From Neisseriaceae bacterium (GTDB lineage: Bacteria; Pseudomonadota; Gammaproteobacteria; Burkholderiales; UBA11063), in NCBI GenBank assembly GCA_003963245.1, contig RXJX01000014.1, forward strand, positions 228,894 to 292,893: a stretch of DNA of 64,000 nt. The letters run 5' to 3'. Each line of letters begins with the position of its first letter. The first letter of the stretch is position 1. The position numbers were made by a program, and so were the translations under genes. The notes under the pieces were generated by a model. The model was not told the origin of the DNA, made no database searches, and worked only from the letters and a program-made list of their open reading frames with translations. Shown piece by piece: positions 18,213-27,325 of the stretch.

Positions 18213-18975
18213 TTTTACCGTAGTAATACCCGCAAGAATGAGTTCAACGCGCTTACCGCGCAAAATGTTGCTTGATGTGGTTGGCTTACCTCTAATTGTA
18301 CGCGTAGCTCACCAAGCTGCAATGAGCAAAGCAAAGCGAGTAGTAGTTGCGACCGATCATGAAGAAATTTTGGCAGTCTGTAAGCAACACAATCTAGATG
18401 TCGTGATGACGTCTCCCGAACACCAGTCCGGAACTGATCGCATTGCTGAAGTAGTCCAACAACTTAATTTAGCTGAAGATGAAATAATTGTCAATGTCCA
18501 AGGTGATGAACCATTAATTGATCCAGAGTTAATCAATCAATTAGCTAGCTTCATTGCTGCTAAACGAAGTTCAATTGCTACAATAGCTCACCCGATTCAT
18601 AGCGCGGAAGAAGTTTTTAACCCGAATGTGGTAAAAGTAGTGCTCAACAAAGATAACTTAGCGCTCTATTTTTCACGAGCAGCGATTCCATATTATCGTG
18701 AAGGATTTAACAATGCCAATGACATTGAGCTGCCAAAGCATCTCAATGTGCTACGCCATATTGGGATTTATGCATACCAAGTAAGTTTTCTGAATATCTA
18801 CAATCAGCTACCTAGCTGTCCATTAGAACAAGTCGAGGCATTAGAGCAACTGCGTGCTTTATATAATGGCTATAAAATTGCAGTCATGACTACTACTCAT
18901 GCGCCTGCTGCCGGGGTTGACACTCTAGAAGATTTACTGCGCGTGCGTCAGATAATTCTAGCACAAGAAAAATAA
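18202..18975 (+). CDS. kdsB: 3-deoxy-manno-octulosonate cytidylyltransferase
   Basis: KdsB activates Kdo with CTP to CMP-Kdo for LPS inner core synthesis. Motifs: [17 protein letters not shown] at the N-terminus (nucleotide binding), [12 protein letters not shown] near 95-106 and [10 protein letters not shown] near 185. The reading frame stays open upstream to 18181, but the ATGs at 18202 or 18205 give the conserved N-terminus and overlap ycaR by a few bases. The length of about 257 aa is normal. Confidence 0.95.
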   Translation: MMSDFTVVIPARMSSTRLPRKMLLDVVGLPLIVRVAHQAAMSKAKRVVVATDHEEILAVCKQHNLDVVMTSPEHQSGTDRIAEVVQQLNLAEDEIIVNVQGDEPLIDPELINQLASFIAAKRSSIATIAHPIHSAEEVFNPNVVKVVLNKDNLALYFSRAAIPYYREGFNNANDIELPKHLNVLRHIGIYAYQVSFLNIYNQLPSCPLEQVEALEQLRALYNGYKIAVMTTTHAPAAGVDTLEDLLRVRQIILAQEK

Positions 18976-18997
18976 CACACTTTCGGATTATTATAAT

Positions 18998-19795
18998 TTG
19001 ACTAAAAAACTCCTTCTCATTGTTTGGTTAATTATTCCACTTTTAGGTTTTGCTGAAGACACTGAAACTCTTGAGCGTAAAGCTAACTCTATACAAAATA
19101 GCGCTAGCTATGATTCGCTATTATGGTACCGTAGCTCTGCCGAAGCCAAGGCTATTTATTTGCAGATTTTTAATAATGCTTATGATCAAATATTAGACAA
19201 TGTTGCAGAATCAGGCTTAAAAACTCATGCATGGGCAGTTGTTTTTGCACTTGATGGTACACTATTAGATAACTCTAAAGCCAAAGCAACTCAAGTTTCG
19301 TTACGCTCAAATGCGAGTGAGGATGTTCATCAAGCTAGTGAATCGGCAAATTATTATAGTGCGTTGCCCGGAGCATCCGAAATCAGCTGTGATTTAAGAG
19401 ATGCAGGCGCACGAGTAATTATTATTACCAATCGTGATGGTAATGTAAATAATAAAAATTTGAATATGATTAACTGGACTCAGGAAAACTTAAAACAACA
19501 AGATATTTGCTACGACAGCATCATTTTTGCAAATCATGCATCAGACAGTAATAAAAACCCTAGATTTAGCGCGGTAATTAATGGTGATTATGAGAACGTA
19601 ATTACAACTAAAACTTTTCCTCCCCTACCAATTATGGGATATTTTGGTAGTGACATTCAAGATTTCCCTAACTTTAAACAAAATACAGCTCATGACTACT
19701 CTGCAGATAGTGATCTATTTGATGATTTTGGCTATAGATATTTTATGTTACCTAACCCTACGCAAGGCACTTGGTTAAATAACCGCTTTAAATAG
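18998..19795 (+). CDS. P4-type acid phosphatase homologue lacking the nucleophilic Asp
   Basis: A 265-aa secreted HAD-superfamily protein related to class C acid phosphatases (lipoprotein e(P4)). It starts at a TTG (18998), has a signal peptide cleaved near residue 19 (LLGFAED) and has no lipobox. HAD motif I should read DxDxT; here it is ALDGT, so the first Asp is Ala84 (codon GCA at 19247-19249), while Asp86 is kept. Motif II ITNRDGN (about 136-142) and a motif IV-like GSDIQDF are present. The DNNS-type segment LLDNS follows. The loss of the nucleophile predicts no phosphatase activity, so it may be a binding protein. It lies between kdsB and a YhdP-like gene, 6 bases from the latter. Confidence 0.8.
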   Translation: MTKKLLLIVWLIIPLLGFAEDTETLERKANSIQNSASYDSLLWYRSSAEAKAIYLQIFNNAYDQILDNVAESGLKTHAWAVVFALDGTLLDNSKAKATQVSLRSNASEDVHQASESANYYSALPGASEISCDLRDAGARVIIITNRDGNVNNKNLNMINWTQENLKQQDICYDSIIFANHASDSNKNPRFSAVINGDYENVITTKTFPPLPIMGYFGSDIQDFPNFKQNTAHDYSADSDLFDDFGYRYFMLPNPTQGTWLNNRFK

Positions 19796-19801
19796 ATTAC
19801 A

Positions 19802-22800
19802 ATGAGTAAAATATCAACTTCAAATAAGCAAAATTTAAAACCTAGGCGCAAGTTATTAATCCTAAAGATAGCGTTAGCGACAACTTTAGGATCTGCTACT
19901 ATTGTTTCTGGGGGACTAGTTTATTTATTTCTAAACCTTGATAGCTATAGCAAACAAATTAAACAAATTATTAAAGATAAAAGTGCTTATCAGCTTGAAT
20001 TTAGCTCGCTGAATACAGGGTTCGATAGTCATGGTTTGCCTTATTTAAACCTTAAAGATATTAGTCTTAAAAGCCCTCTTCAAGAGCAACCATTTATTCA
20101 AGTTAAGCAGCTTAGCTTGGTCTTATCTTACCGTAGTCTATTTCAGTTTCAACCAATATTTAAGTCTATCCTAATCAGTGGAAGCCAACTAAAATTCGAA
20201 TTTGACAAACAAGACAATATACTCTTAAACAATCAAATATTAACTAATTTTAAAACACCAAGCACCTCCAATACAAACTGGGAAAATATTCTGCTAGCTC
20301 AGCGTAACATTACGCTCAATGATTTGGATATCTCTCTAATTGACAGCAAGCACCACATGGAACCATTTGCCATAAATAAAATCAAGCTACAATTAATACA
20401 TGGGCAAGGCAATGAACACAATTTAACTATCAAAGCTAATCCTGGCAATGGTAAGATAGCAATGAGTTTAAATTTTGCTGGTTCTAAATTATTTGACTAC
20501 CATGATTGGAGCTATGGGCAACTACAACTTTATAGTATCGGACACAAAGGATATCAAGTTAAATTAAATGCCAATGTTACAGATGGTAGCGTTCGGAATA
20601 TAAATACAACTTTTGATAGCAATCAGCAGCAGGTTAGCAAGTTAACAGGCAGTAGAACCGATGCAATTAGTGATTTTAGTGGAGAAATAAAGCTAGAACG
20701 AATAGCACCACATAATTATCAATTACATGCATCGGATCTAATGATTAACACACCGTATGGTTATCTGTTTAAACATGCTTCAATTGACGGCGCTTTTACT
20801 CTCGACTCTGGTGGACGCTTAGAAATTAAAAATATTGGTCTAGAAGGCATCAATAGTTTAATAAAACTCAGCAAATTTAGCGATAAACTAAAGATGCGTG
20901 GTGATTTAAAAACAATTCACCTTGATTGGCACGGAACGATTTACCATCCTCACGGACTAAGCTTTGTTACTGATTTTGAACAAATTGGGCTTGATTCAGA
21001 AGAGTCGAACATCCCTAGCTTCAATAATCTAAGCGGAAGAATAACCGCGGGAGAATCTAGCGGCACTGTAGCACTCAAGCTACAAAACACTACAGTTAGT
21101 TATCCTAAACAGCTGTGGCAACCATTAAATATCAAGAATTTAATCGCAGTAGTCAATTGGGATCACGAGTCACAGAATCATCTACGAATAACATTGCCGA
21201 TGCTCTCATATCAAAGCGATGGAATTAACTTTAATGCAAATGCTGCATACATCCCAGTAGAAAGCTCACTTAAAGCACAAATGAAGTTTGCACGGCTTGA
21301 TGTTAACCAAATATACAAGCTGTTGCCAAAAAGTGTAGATAAATCGGATGTAGATTATATTAAGCGAAGTTTCAGTGCTGGAAGCTTTTATGATAGTACA
21401 ATTAGCATAAATGGCGACCCTGCCAAACTTCCATTTGAATCAGGCGGTGGGACTTTAATTCTTGATAGTAAATTTAACCACGTAAACTATCAATTTCAAC
21501 CCAAATGGAATGGTCTGACTAATATTCGCGGTACAGTGAAGGCGCATAATCAAATTATTGAAACAAATATTGACAGTGCGGATCTAGACCAGATTCGTGT
21601 TGGTAAAACTAGCATAAACTTAGCCAGTATCCTTGCAGCAAGATTTGTATTAAGTATTAAAGGTTCACTAGCTGGAAACACTGAGGATTTTTTAAATTAT
21701 TTAACCAGCTCACCATACGAATCACAAGTTGAACCAATCAAGCACCAAATAAGCTTAAGCGGACAAAGCCAAATTAATTTCAAATCAACTTTACCGCTTG
21801 ATAGTCCGGAAAAGCTTAAATTAGCTGGGCAATATATTTTGCAAGGTAATCAAGCTTCATTCACAGCAGAATCACGAATAAACATAGAAGATATAAACGG
21901 AGCACTGAATTTTACAGAAAAGGGCGTATTAAAAAGTCAACTTACAGCACAAGGATTAAATTCAAACCTCCAACTTAACATAATTAATGGTAATGAACTT
22001 GAATTGAATATAGAAAATCTAGATTATAGTTATTTAGCTGAAACATTCTACCCCAAATTGAACCAAGTTCTAAGTGGTCGTGCAGCAACCAGCGCTAAAT
22101 TTAATCTAAAAAATCAGAATTTGGTATTAAGCAGTAACTTACAGGGTGTTACTGTCGATGCTCCTGCGCCAATAGGTAAGACTGAATCTGCAATAACACC
22201 GCTGCAAATTTCAACCAATTTAAACTCTCCTCAAATTTCAATCATACTCGACTATAATGATGATGTATTTGCCCAGGCAGAGTTAGATAAAGACTATAAT
22301 TTAGAACACCTTAATTTAGGTATTGGTACAAATGATTACACTACAAGCGATGATGGCATTAAAGCTCCAATAGTAGTTAAAGCACAATTAGATAACCTTC
22401 ATAGTGAACAATGGGCAGAATTTATTAGCAAATTTTCAGCTAGCGACGAAAATAATAAGATTGAATCTATTCCAAGCAATGTTAGTGAATCAGAAGATAT
22501 AACTTTGAGCGAGTCCGCTACTACGCTGACAAAAAGTGAGAGCACATCATTGCTAAATAATGACCCTGAAGAATCTGAAGAAGAGAAACTCTTCGCTGAA
22601 TCACGGTTATTTCCAATTCAAGTTGAAATAAATAGCAATGCTTTCTGGATTAAAAACTATAACTTAGATCAAGGCAGCGCGAATTTTTTAATTTTTCCAT
22701 CACAAATATTTGCGCGAATTTCCACTCCAGATATAAGTGGTGACGTAAATTATCTCCTTGATGAAAATAGACTTTATTTAAATTTACAAAGACTTTTGTT

Positions 22801-23797
22801 CTCTACAGAAAACTTTAAACCAGAGCAACAAAATCCACTGGAAAAACAAGCAGAATCTGAGATCAACAATACCGAGTCAGCATCGATCAGTGAACTTACA
22901 ACTAAGACGATACCGCACTTGCCAATTACCTACGTAAATGTTGAAGAATTATATTTACAAAATCACTATGCAGGGAATTTAACCGGAACAATTTATCAGC
23001 AAAATGATTCATTGTTTTTAGAGAATATGAAATTAAGCAATAAATCTGCTACTACTTTGCTTAATTTGACCAGCCATTGTTTAACTTGTAGTGAAAGTGA
23101 TGCCTACGTTGCATTAAACATACATTCTGACATTGATAATTTTGGTTTATTCTTAGTTAAACTAAACCAAGGCGGAGTATATAGAAATGGGTATGGTACG
23201 CTGGATTTAGGGCTTAGCTGGAGAGGTGGCTTAACAGACTTTAATCCAGAAAGCCTAACAGGGCGAGCAAACTTAGATATTCAAAAGGGTGAATTACTTC
23301 AACTTAACCCTGGATTATTCGGTGCATTAATGGGAGTGATTAATCTCAGCGCCATCAATATTACAAATTTAAACCATTTTAATTTTAATACTTTATTTGG
23401 TAAAGGTTTTGCGGTAAGAAATCTGGATACTAATCTATATCTTGATCATAATGACCTGAAAATTGAAAATCTGGATTTGCATGGCGAAGTTGCAGATGTA
23501 AGCACATTTGGAAATTATTATTTAGATAGCAGCACTATTGATACCTACCTTACAGTAACACCACGACTAAGCGGAACTATCGCTACTACTGCAGGGATTG
23601 TTACGCTAAATCCATTTATTGGAGGCTTCGTTTACTTAGCAGAAAAGCTTATTGGGGATCCAATTAATAAAGCATTAGCCATCAGCTATCATGTACAAGG
23701 AAACGTGGAAAGCCCAACCATGACACAAACAAAAATCAGTAATCAGCTTATAAAAAACTTCAAATCAAGCTTTGATTTTCTGAAACCACTCCAATAA
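19802..23797 (+). CDS. YhdP-like AsmA-family intermembrane protein (first paralogue)
   Basis: A 1331-aa protein with one N-terminal transmembrane helix (about 22-46) and then a very long periplasmic beta-rich chain with the DUF3971 and AsmA_2 pattern of YhdP. The C-terminal signature region (GRANLDIQKGELLQLNPG, GLFGALMGVINLSAI, TAGIVTLNPFIGGFVYL) closely parallels the second copy at 36477-40475. E. coli YhdP carries phospholipid from the inner to the outer membrane. An acidic Ser/Glu-rich insert stands at about 895-945. The gene sits away from the usual yhdP neighbours, so this is probably the derived paralogue. Its last 38 bases overlap the converging yqiA-like gene. Confidence 0.88.
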   Translation: MSKISTSNKQNLKPRRKLLILKIALATTLGSATIVSGGLVYLFLNLDSYSKQIKQIIKDKSAYQLEFSSLNTGFDSHGLPYLNLKDISLKSPLQEQPFIQVKQLSLVLSYRSLFQFQPIFKSILISGSQLKFEFDKQDNILLNNQILTNFKTPSTSNTNWENILLAQRNITLNDLDISLIDSKHHMEPFAINKIKLQLIHGQGNEHNLTIKANPGNGKIAMSLNFAGSKLFDYHDWSYGQLQLYSIGHKGYQVKLNANVTDGSVRNINTTFDSNQQQVSKLTGSRTDAISDFSGEIKLERIAPHNYQLHASDLMINTPYGYLFKHASIDGAFTLDSGGRLEIKNIGLEGINSLIKLSKFSDKLKMRGDLKTIHLDWHGTIYHPHGLSFVTDFEQIGLDSEESNIPSFNNLSGRITAGESSGTVALKLQNTTVSYPKQLWQPLNIKNLIAVVNWDHESQNHLRITLPMLSYQSDGINFNANAAYIPVESSLKAQMKFARLDVNQIYKLLPKSVDKSDVDYIKRSFSAGSFYDSTISINGDPAKLPFESGGGTLILDSKFNHVNYQFQPKWNGLTNIRGTVKAHNQIIETNIDSADLDQIRVGKTSINLASILAARFVLSIKGSLAGNTEDFLNYLTSSPYESQVEPIKHQISLSGQSQINFKSTLPLDSPEKLKLAGQYILQGNQASFTAESRINIEDINGALNFTEKGVLKSQLTAQGLNSNLQLNIINGNELELNIENLDYSYLAETFYPKLNQVLSGRAATSAKFNLKNQNLVLSSNLQGVTVDAPAPIGKTESAITPLQISTNLNSPQISIILDYNDDVFAQAELDKDYNLEHLNLGIGTNDYTTSDDGIKAPIVVKAQLDNLHSEQWAEFISKFSASDENNKIESIPSNVSESEDITLSESATTLTKSESTSLLNNDPEESEEEKLFAESRLFPIQVEINSNAFWIKNYNLDQGSANFLIFPSQIFARISTPDISGDVNYLLDENRLYLNLQRLLFSTENFKPEQQNPLEKQAESEINNTESASISELTTKTIPHLPITYVNVEELYLQNHYAGNLTGTIYQQNDSLFLENMKLSNKSATTLLNLTSHCLTCSESDAYVALNIHSDIDNFGLFLVKLNQGGVYRNGYGTLDLGLSWRGGLTDFNPESLTGRANLDIQKGELLQLNPGLFGALMGVINLSAINITNLNHFNFNTLFGKGFAVRNLDTNLYLDHNDLKIENLDLHGEVADVSTFGNYYLDSSTIDTYLTVTPRLSGTIATTAGIVTLNPFIGGFVYLAEKLIGDPINKALAISYHVQGNVESPTMTQTKISNQLIKNFKSSFDFLKPLQ

Positions 23798-24410
23798 AGT
23801 CTGCTGAATGTTCCCAGATATACTCCAAACTATCTTCCAGCGAATGGTTACTATCTAATTGATGGAATATTGCAGCAGCATTATCATCTGCATAGCGCTT
23901 ACTGACTATATAAGGAATAGTTGCATCATTGATACCATGAAAAACTAAAGCCGGAATTTGACGTGAGAACCCATGATCCTGATACTTTGCTAAATCAGTC
24001 AAAAATGAATAAGTGAGCGGAATTGTTTGTCCATAACCATAATGATAAATAGGTAATGAACCTTGCTCTTTCCATTTCTTTAGATTATCCACTCCGATAA
24101 TGGCATTCCAGAGTGAATTAATTTCCAGCGCAGGAGCTAGAAGAATTAATTTACAAACCATTTGCTCCTGTTCTGCTGTAATTAATCCATATAACCCTCC
24201 CAAACTTGAGCCAATCAGAATGGTCTCTTCATTTCTAATCAAGTTCTTAATATGAATTAAAGCTTTAGTTGGTGTTAATTTACTAAAATCACCTAAGTTT
24301 AAATCCAGAATTTGATATTTGATACCAATATCTTGCAATTTTCTTGCAAAATATTTAGCTTTTACAGAATTTGGGCTAGAAGCAAAACCGTGAAGATATA
24401 AAACTTGCAT
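23760..24410 (-). CDS. YqiA/UPF0227-type alpha/beta-hydrolase esterase
   Basis: A 216-aa alpha/beta hydrolase. The oxyanion start is LYLHGFASSPNS (4-15), the nucleophile elbow GSSLGG holds the catalytic Ser at about 69, the acid is probably in HGINDATIP near 163 and the histidine in SNHSLED near 193. E. coli YqiA hydrolyses short acyl esters and palmitoyl-CoA; substrates here are unknown. GAGG precedes the ATG. The gene end overlaps the converging YhdP-like gene by 38 bases. Confidence 0.87.
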   Translation of the reverse strand: MQVLYLHGFASSPNSVKAKYFARKLQDIGIKYQILDLNLGDFSKLTPTKALIHIKNLIRNEETILIGSSLGGLYGLITAEQEQMVCKLILLAPALEINSLWNAIIGVDNLKKWKEQGSLPIYHYGYGQTIPLTYSFLTDLAKYQDHGFSRQIPALVFHGINDATIPYIVSKRYADDNAAAIFHQLDSNHSLEDSLEYIWEHSADFIGVVSENQSLI

Positions 24411-24431
24411 TTAAGTAACCTCAAAATAGCC

Positions 24432-24460
24432 AAATAAAAAACCAACCATAAAGGTTGGTT
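24432..24460 (-). terminator. Rho-independent terminator after the first outer-membrane protein gene
   Basis: An 8-bp stem (24440-24447 with 24453-24460) and 5-base loop. On the minus strand a T run follows. It lies 22 bases past the stop of the gene at 24483-25283. Confidence 0.85.
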
Positions 24461-24482
24461 AGGTTTCCATATAACATTTCAA

Positions 24483-25283
24483 TTAATATGTCAATCCGAT
24501 CGAAACTAAGCCACCTACAGAGCTCTGAGGCACCAACGCTACCCCATTGGCAGTAACTAAGCTTTGAGTAAAGTAGTAGTTATTGTAAAACGCCTGAGCA
24601 CCTAATTGTAAATTACGGTAGACATTAAATTTAGCGCCCAAGGTTGAAGTATAAGAATAATAATCATTTGGAGCAAACCCTTGCGTCACGGGTGCTTGGC
24701 TAGCATTATAAACTCCATTTTGGTCTAAATAAATATCAAATACATTGTTAATTCTGTACTCTAAGCGAGCACCAGCACCAAAACTCCAGTAATAATCTTG
24801 AGTTAAATTAGTCTGTGAACCAGCTTCACTTAATGTATATGATGATAAATTCGTATTGCGTCCCAGATAACCATATGGAGTGATAAGTAAATGATCTGGC
24901 AGCAAACTAAACGCATAACCAACCTTTGCATTAATGCCACCAAATGAAGGTTGCGAACCAGTAGTAGTACCCACAGCAGGTGTAGCAGGATCAGCATTTT
25001 GTGAGTAATAGGTTAATAGGCTGGCATTTATATCCATCCAAATCCCAACATTGAATAGGCGCTCAACTTCAAGATTAATGTATTGGCTATTATTCACTGC
25101 ACCATTGGAACCATTAGTCAGATTTCCTGATGTAACACCAAAACCAAGACTGTATTGGCGATCAAATTTTTGAAAGGCACTATATTCAGAAGATTCCGCA
25201 TTCGCTGCGACATTTGCATCTGCGGCATAAGCTGTAGCACCAGCCGAAAACATTAACGCACTTAAAAGCAATTTACGCATCAT
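24483..25283 (-). CDS. Small outer-membrane beta-barrel protein (first paralogue)
   Basis: A 266-aa protein with a signal peptide (cleavage after AYAA near residue 21) and alternating aromatic beta strands ending in a terminal tyrosine (SIGLTY), the usual outer-membrane insertion signal. The layout suggests an 8- to 10-strand barrel. I do not recognise a named porin family. It resembles the protein at 47475-48233: both have GYAF followed by a PYGYLG/PYLTYTYG strand and then an EYR(I/L) strand with D-rich turn. Start choice: an AGGA site is 6 bases before the first of two tandem ATGs. It has its own terminator. Confidence 0.75.
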   Translation of the reverse strand: MMRKLLLSALMFSAGATAYAADANVAANAESSEYSAFQKFDRQYSLGFGVTSGNLTNGSNGAVNNSQYINLEVERLFNVGIWMDINASLLTYYSQNADPATPAVGTTTGSQPSFGGINAKVGYAFSLLPDHLLITPYGYLGRNTNLSSYTLSEAGSQTNLTQDYYWSFGAGARLEYRINNVFDIYLDQNGVYNASQAPVTQGFAPNDYYSYTSTLGAKFNVYRNLQLGAQAFYNNYYFTQSLVTANGVALVPQSSVGGLVSIGLTY

Positions 25284-25349
25284 GCATAATCCTTAAATTT
25301 AAACTACTTGATTTTATACCACTCAAACTTCAAAGTCAAATATTAACCA

Positions 25350-25973
25350 TTATTTAGTGTGCCTAACGTTTTTTTTTGCAACAGCATAGTAAACTAACCA
25401 AGCAAGAGCAAGCACAGCTACCACCACAGCAACAAATATCTCGCTATGGTGAACCCACTCGACTAATTCATCTAGGTCATGCGCAAAATAATAACCAGCA
25501 TAAACCCAAATTGGCACACTAATTAAGGCAGCTCCACCATCCATAGCTAGGAACTTCAATAGCGAAACTTTACGGCTTATACCCGCAGTAATGAAAATTG
25601 GCGCACGAAGCCCAGGTAAAAAGCGCGCAACAAACAAAATGCGATTACCATAACGATGGCATTTATCCTGCATGCGATTATATATTTTCTCGGTAAAAAC
25701 GTGCTTAAGCAATGGTAGTTTTTTTACCTTAGGTCCTAAAAGTCGACCGAGCATAAACATTGCACCATCGCCAATCAAAACGCCAACTAAGGAGATAATT
25801 ACCATCATGTGAACGTTGATAGCCCCTGAGGCAAGCCCACAGATAACACCACCAGAAACTAGAGTAATATCTTCAGGAATCGGCACACCAAAGCCGCAGG
25901 CCACCAAAACCAGAAATACTGCAATATAGCCATAATTGGAAAAAAACACCACTAGCTCTTGCAAAATCTCCAT
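25350..25973 (-). CDS. DedA family membrane protein
   Basis: A 207-aa inner-membrane protein with four to five hydrophobic segments and the DedA pattern: FGVPIPEDITLVSGG near residues 29-43 and the basic loop RFLPGLRAPIFITAG near 117-131. DedA proteins include UptA- and PopT-type flippases for undecaprenyl phosphate and phosphatidylethanolamine scramblases; the substrate here is not determined. GAGGG precedes the start, which is nearly contiguous with the glmM stop, so it is probably in the rlmE-ftsH-glmM operon. Confidence 0.9.
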   Translation of the reverse strand: MEILQELVVFFSNYGYIAVFLVLVACGFGVPIPEDITLVSGGVICGLASGAINVHMMVIISLVGVLIGDGAMFMLGRLLGPKVKKLPLLKHVFTEKIYNRMQDKCHRYGNRILFVARFLPGLRAPIFITAGISRKVSLLKFLAMDGGAALISVPIWVYAGYYFAHDLDELVEWVHHSEIFVAVVVAVLALAWLVYYAVAKKNVRHTK

Positions 25974-25975
25974 GA

Positions 25976-27292
25976 TTACCCTCTAATAGTACTTGCAATC
26001 TTTTCCGCACAGGCTTTAGCTAAATTTGCATCACTAGCTTCCACCATTACCCGCACTAATGGTTCAGTGCCACTAGCACGCACAACAACTCGCCCGTCAT
26101 TAGAGAGCTCACTTTCAACTTCAGAGATAGCTTGCTTTGCTGCATTTTGCCAGTCAAACGATTTGTTAGTTAATCGAATATTAATCATGGTTTGCGGATA
26201 GTCCGCCCAGTCAACAACTTGTTCTAAATTCTGTTTTAAAATCACCACACCAGCTAAAACCTGTAATGCAGCAATTATACCATCACCTGTTGTATGCTTA
26301 TCTAAGCAAAGTATATGTCCAGAAGCTTCGCCACCAATTAACCAGTCGCGTTTTAAAAGTTCTTCAACTACATAACGATCGCCAACTTTCGCTCGTACCA
26401 ATTCATAGCCTTGATTCCTAAGCGCAACTTCCATACCCATGTTGGTCATTACTGTTCCAACCACGCCTGAAAGCTTTTTACCTAAAGCCTCATAGGATTT
26501 TAAAATCAAATAAATTAACTTATCACCATTTAGTAAATTACCTTTACTATCGCTAAACACAACTCGATCACCATCACCATCAAAAGCAATCCCGTAATCA
26601 GCTTTGTACTTAAGAACGGCATCAACCATTGTTTCAGGATAAGTCGAACCACAATTATCGTTGATGTTGATTCCATCTGGCGTACAACCAAGCCTAATTA
26701 CTTCAGCACCGAGCTCCTCGAATACGTGTGGAGCAACATGATAACTGGCACCATTAGCGCAATCAAGAACAACCTTTAATCCTTTAAGATCCAAGTTATT
26801 GGGAAATGTACTTTTACAAAACTCAATGTAACGCCCCTGAGCATCACTCAAACGACGAACCTTACCCAATTTAGGAGCAATTTCCATCTCTTGATCTAAA
26901 ATAGCCTCAATCTCCAACTCAACTGAGTCAGCAAGCTTAGTACCATGCTCAGAAAAAAACTTAATCCCATTGTCATAATATGGATTATGGGAAGCACTGA
27001 TTACAACACCGGCAGATAAACGTAATGTCTTGGTTAAATATGCAATCGCAGGCGTTGGAATAGGTCCTGCCATATAAACATCAACCCCGGCATAAGCAAA
27101 TCCAGCTTCAAGCGATGATTCAAACAAATAACCAGATAGTCGGGTATCTTTACCTATAATGACTGCAGGCTTTTTACTTTTTGCTGCAAGGATTTTACCT
27201 GCAGCATAACCTAAACGCAATGCAAAATCTGGAGTTATTGGAAATGTACCAACTTTACCACGTACGCCGTCAGTACCAAAATATTTGCGCAT
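25976..27292 (-). CDS. glmM: Phosphoglucosamine mutase
   Basis: GlmM converts glucosamine-6-P to glucosamine-1-P for UDP-GlcNAc, feeding peptidoglycan and LPS. This 438-aa protein has the N-terminal FGTDGVRG (5-12), the phosphoserine loop [11 protein letters not shown] with Ser101, the metal-binding FDGDGDR near 240 and the sugar-binding GEASGH near 325. A GGGAGG ribosome site supports the start. It follows ftsH, but the usual folP between them is absent. Confidence 0.97.
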   Translation of the reverse strand: MRKYFGTDGVRGKVGTFPITPDFALRLGYAAGKILAAKSKKPAVIIGKDTRLSGYLFESSLEAGFAYAGVDVYMAGPIPTPAIAYLTKTLRLSAGVVISASHNPYYDNGIKFFSEHGTKLADSVELEIEAILDQEMEIAPKLGKVRRLSDAQGRYIEFCKSTFPNNLDLKGLKVVLDCANGASYHVAPHVFEELGAEVIRLGCTPDGININDNCGSTYPETMVDAVLKYKADYGIAFDGDGDRVVFSDSKGNLLNGDKLIYLILKSYEALGKKLSGVVGTVMTNMGMEVALRNQGYELVRAKVGDRYVVEELLKRDWLIGGEASGHILCLDKHTTGDGIIAALQVLAGVVILKQNLEQVVDWADYPQTMINIRLTNKSFDWQNAAKQAISEVESELSNDGRVVVRASGTEPLVRVMVEASDANLAKACAEKIASTIRG

Positions 27293-27325
27293 TGAGCCTC
27301 CCCATAACTAGTTAATTAAATCAGG

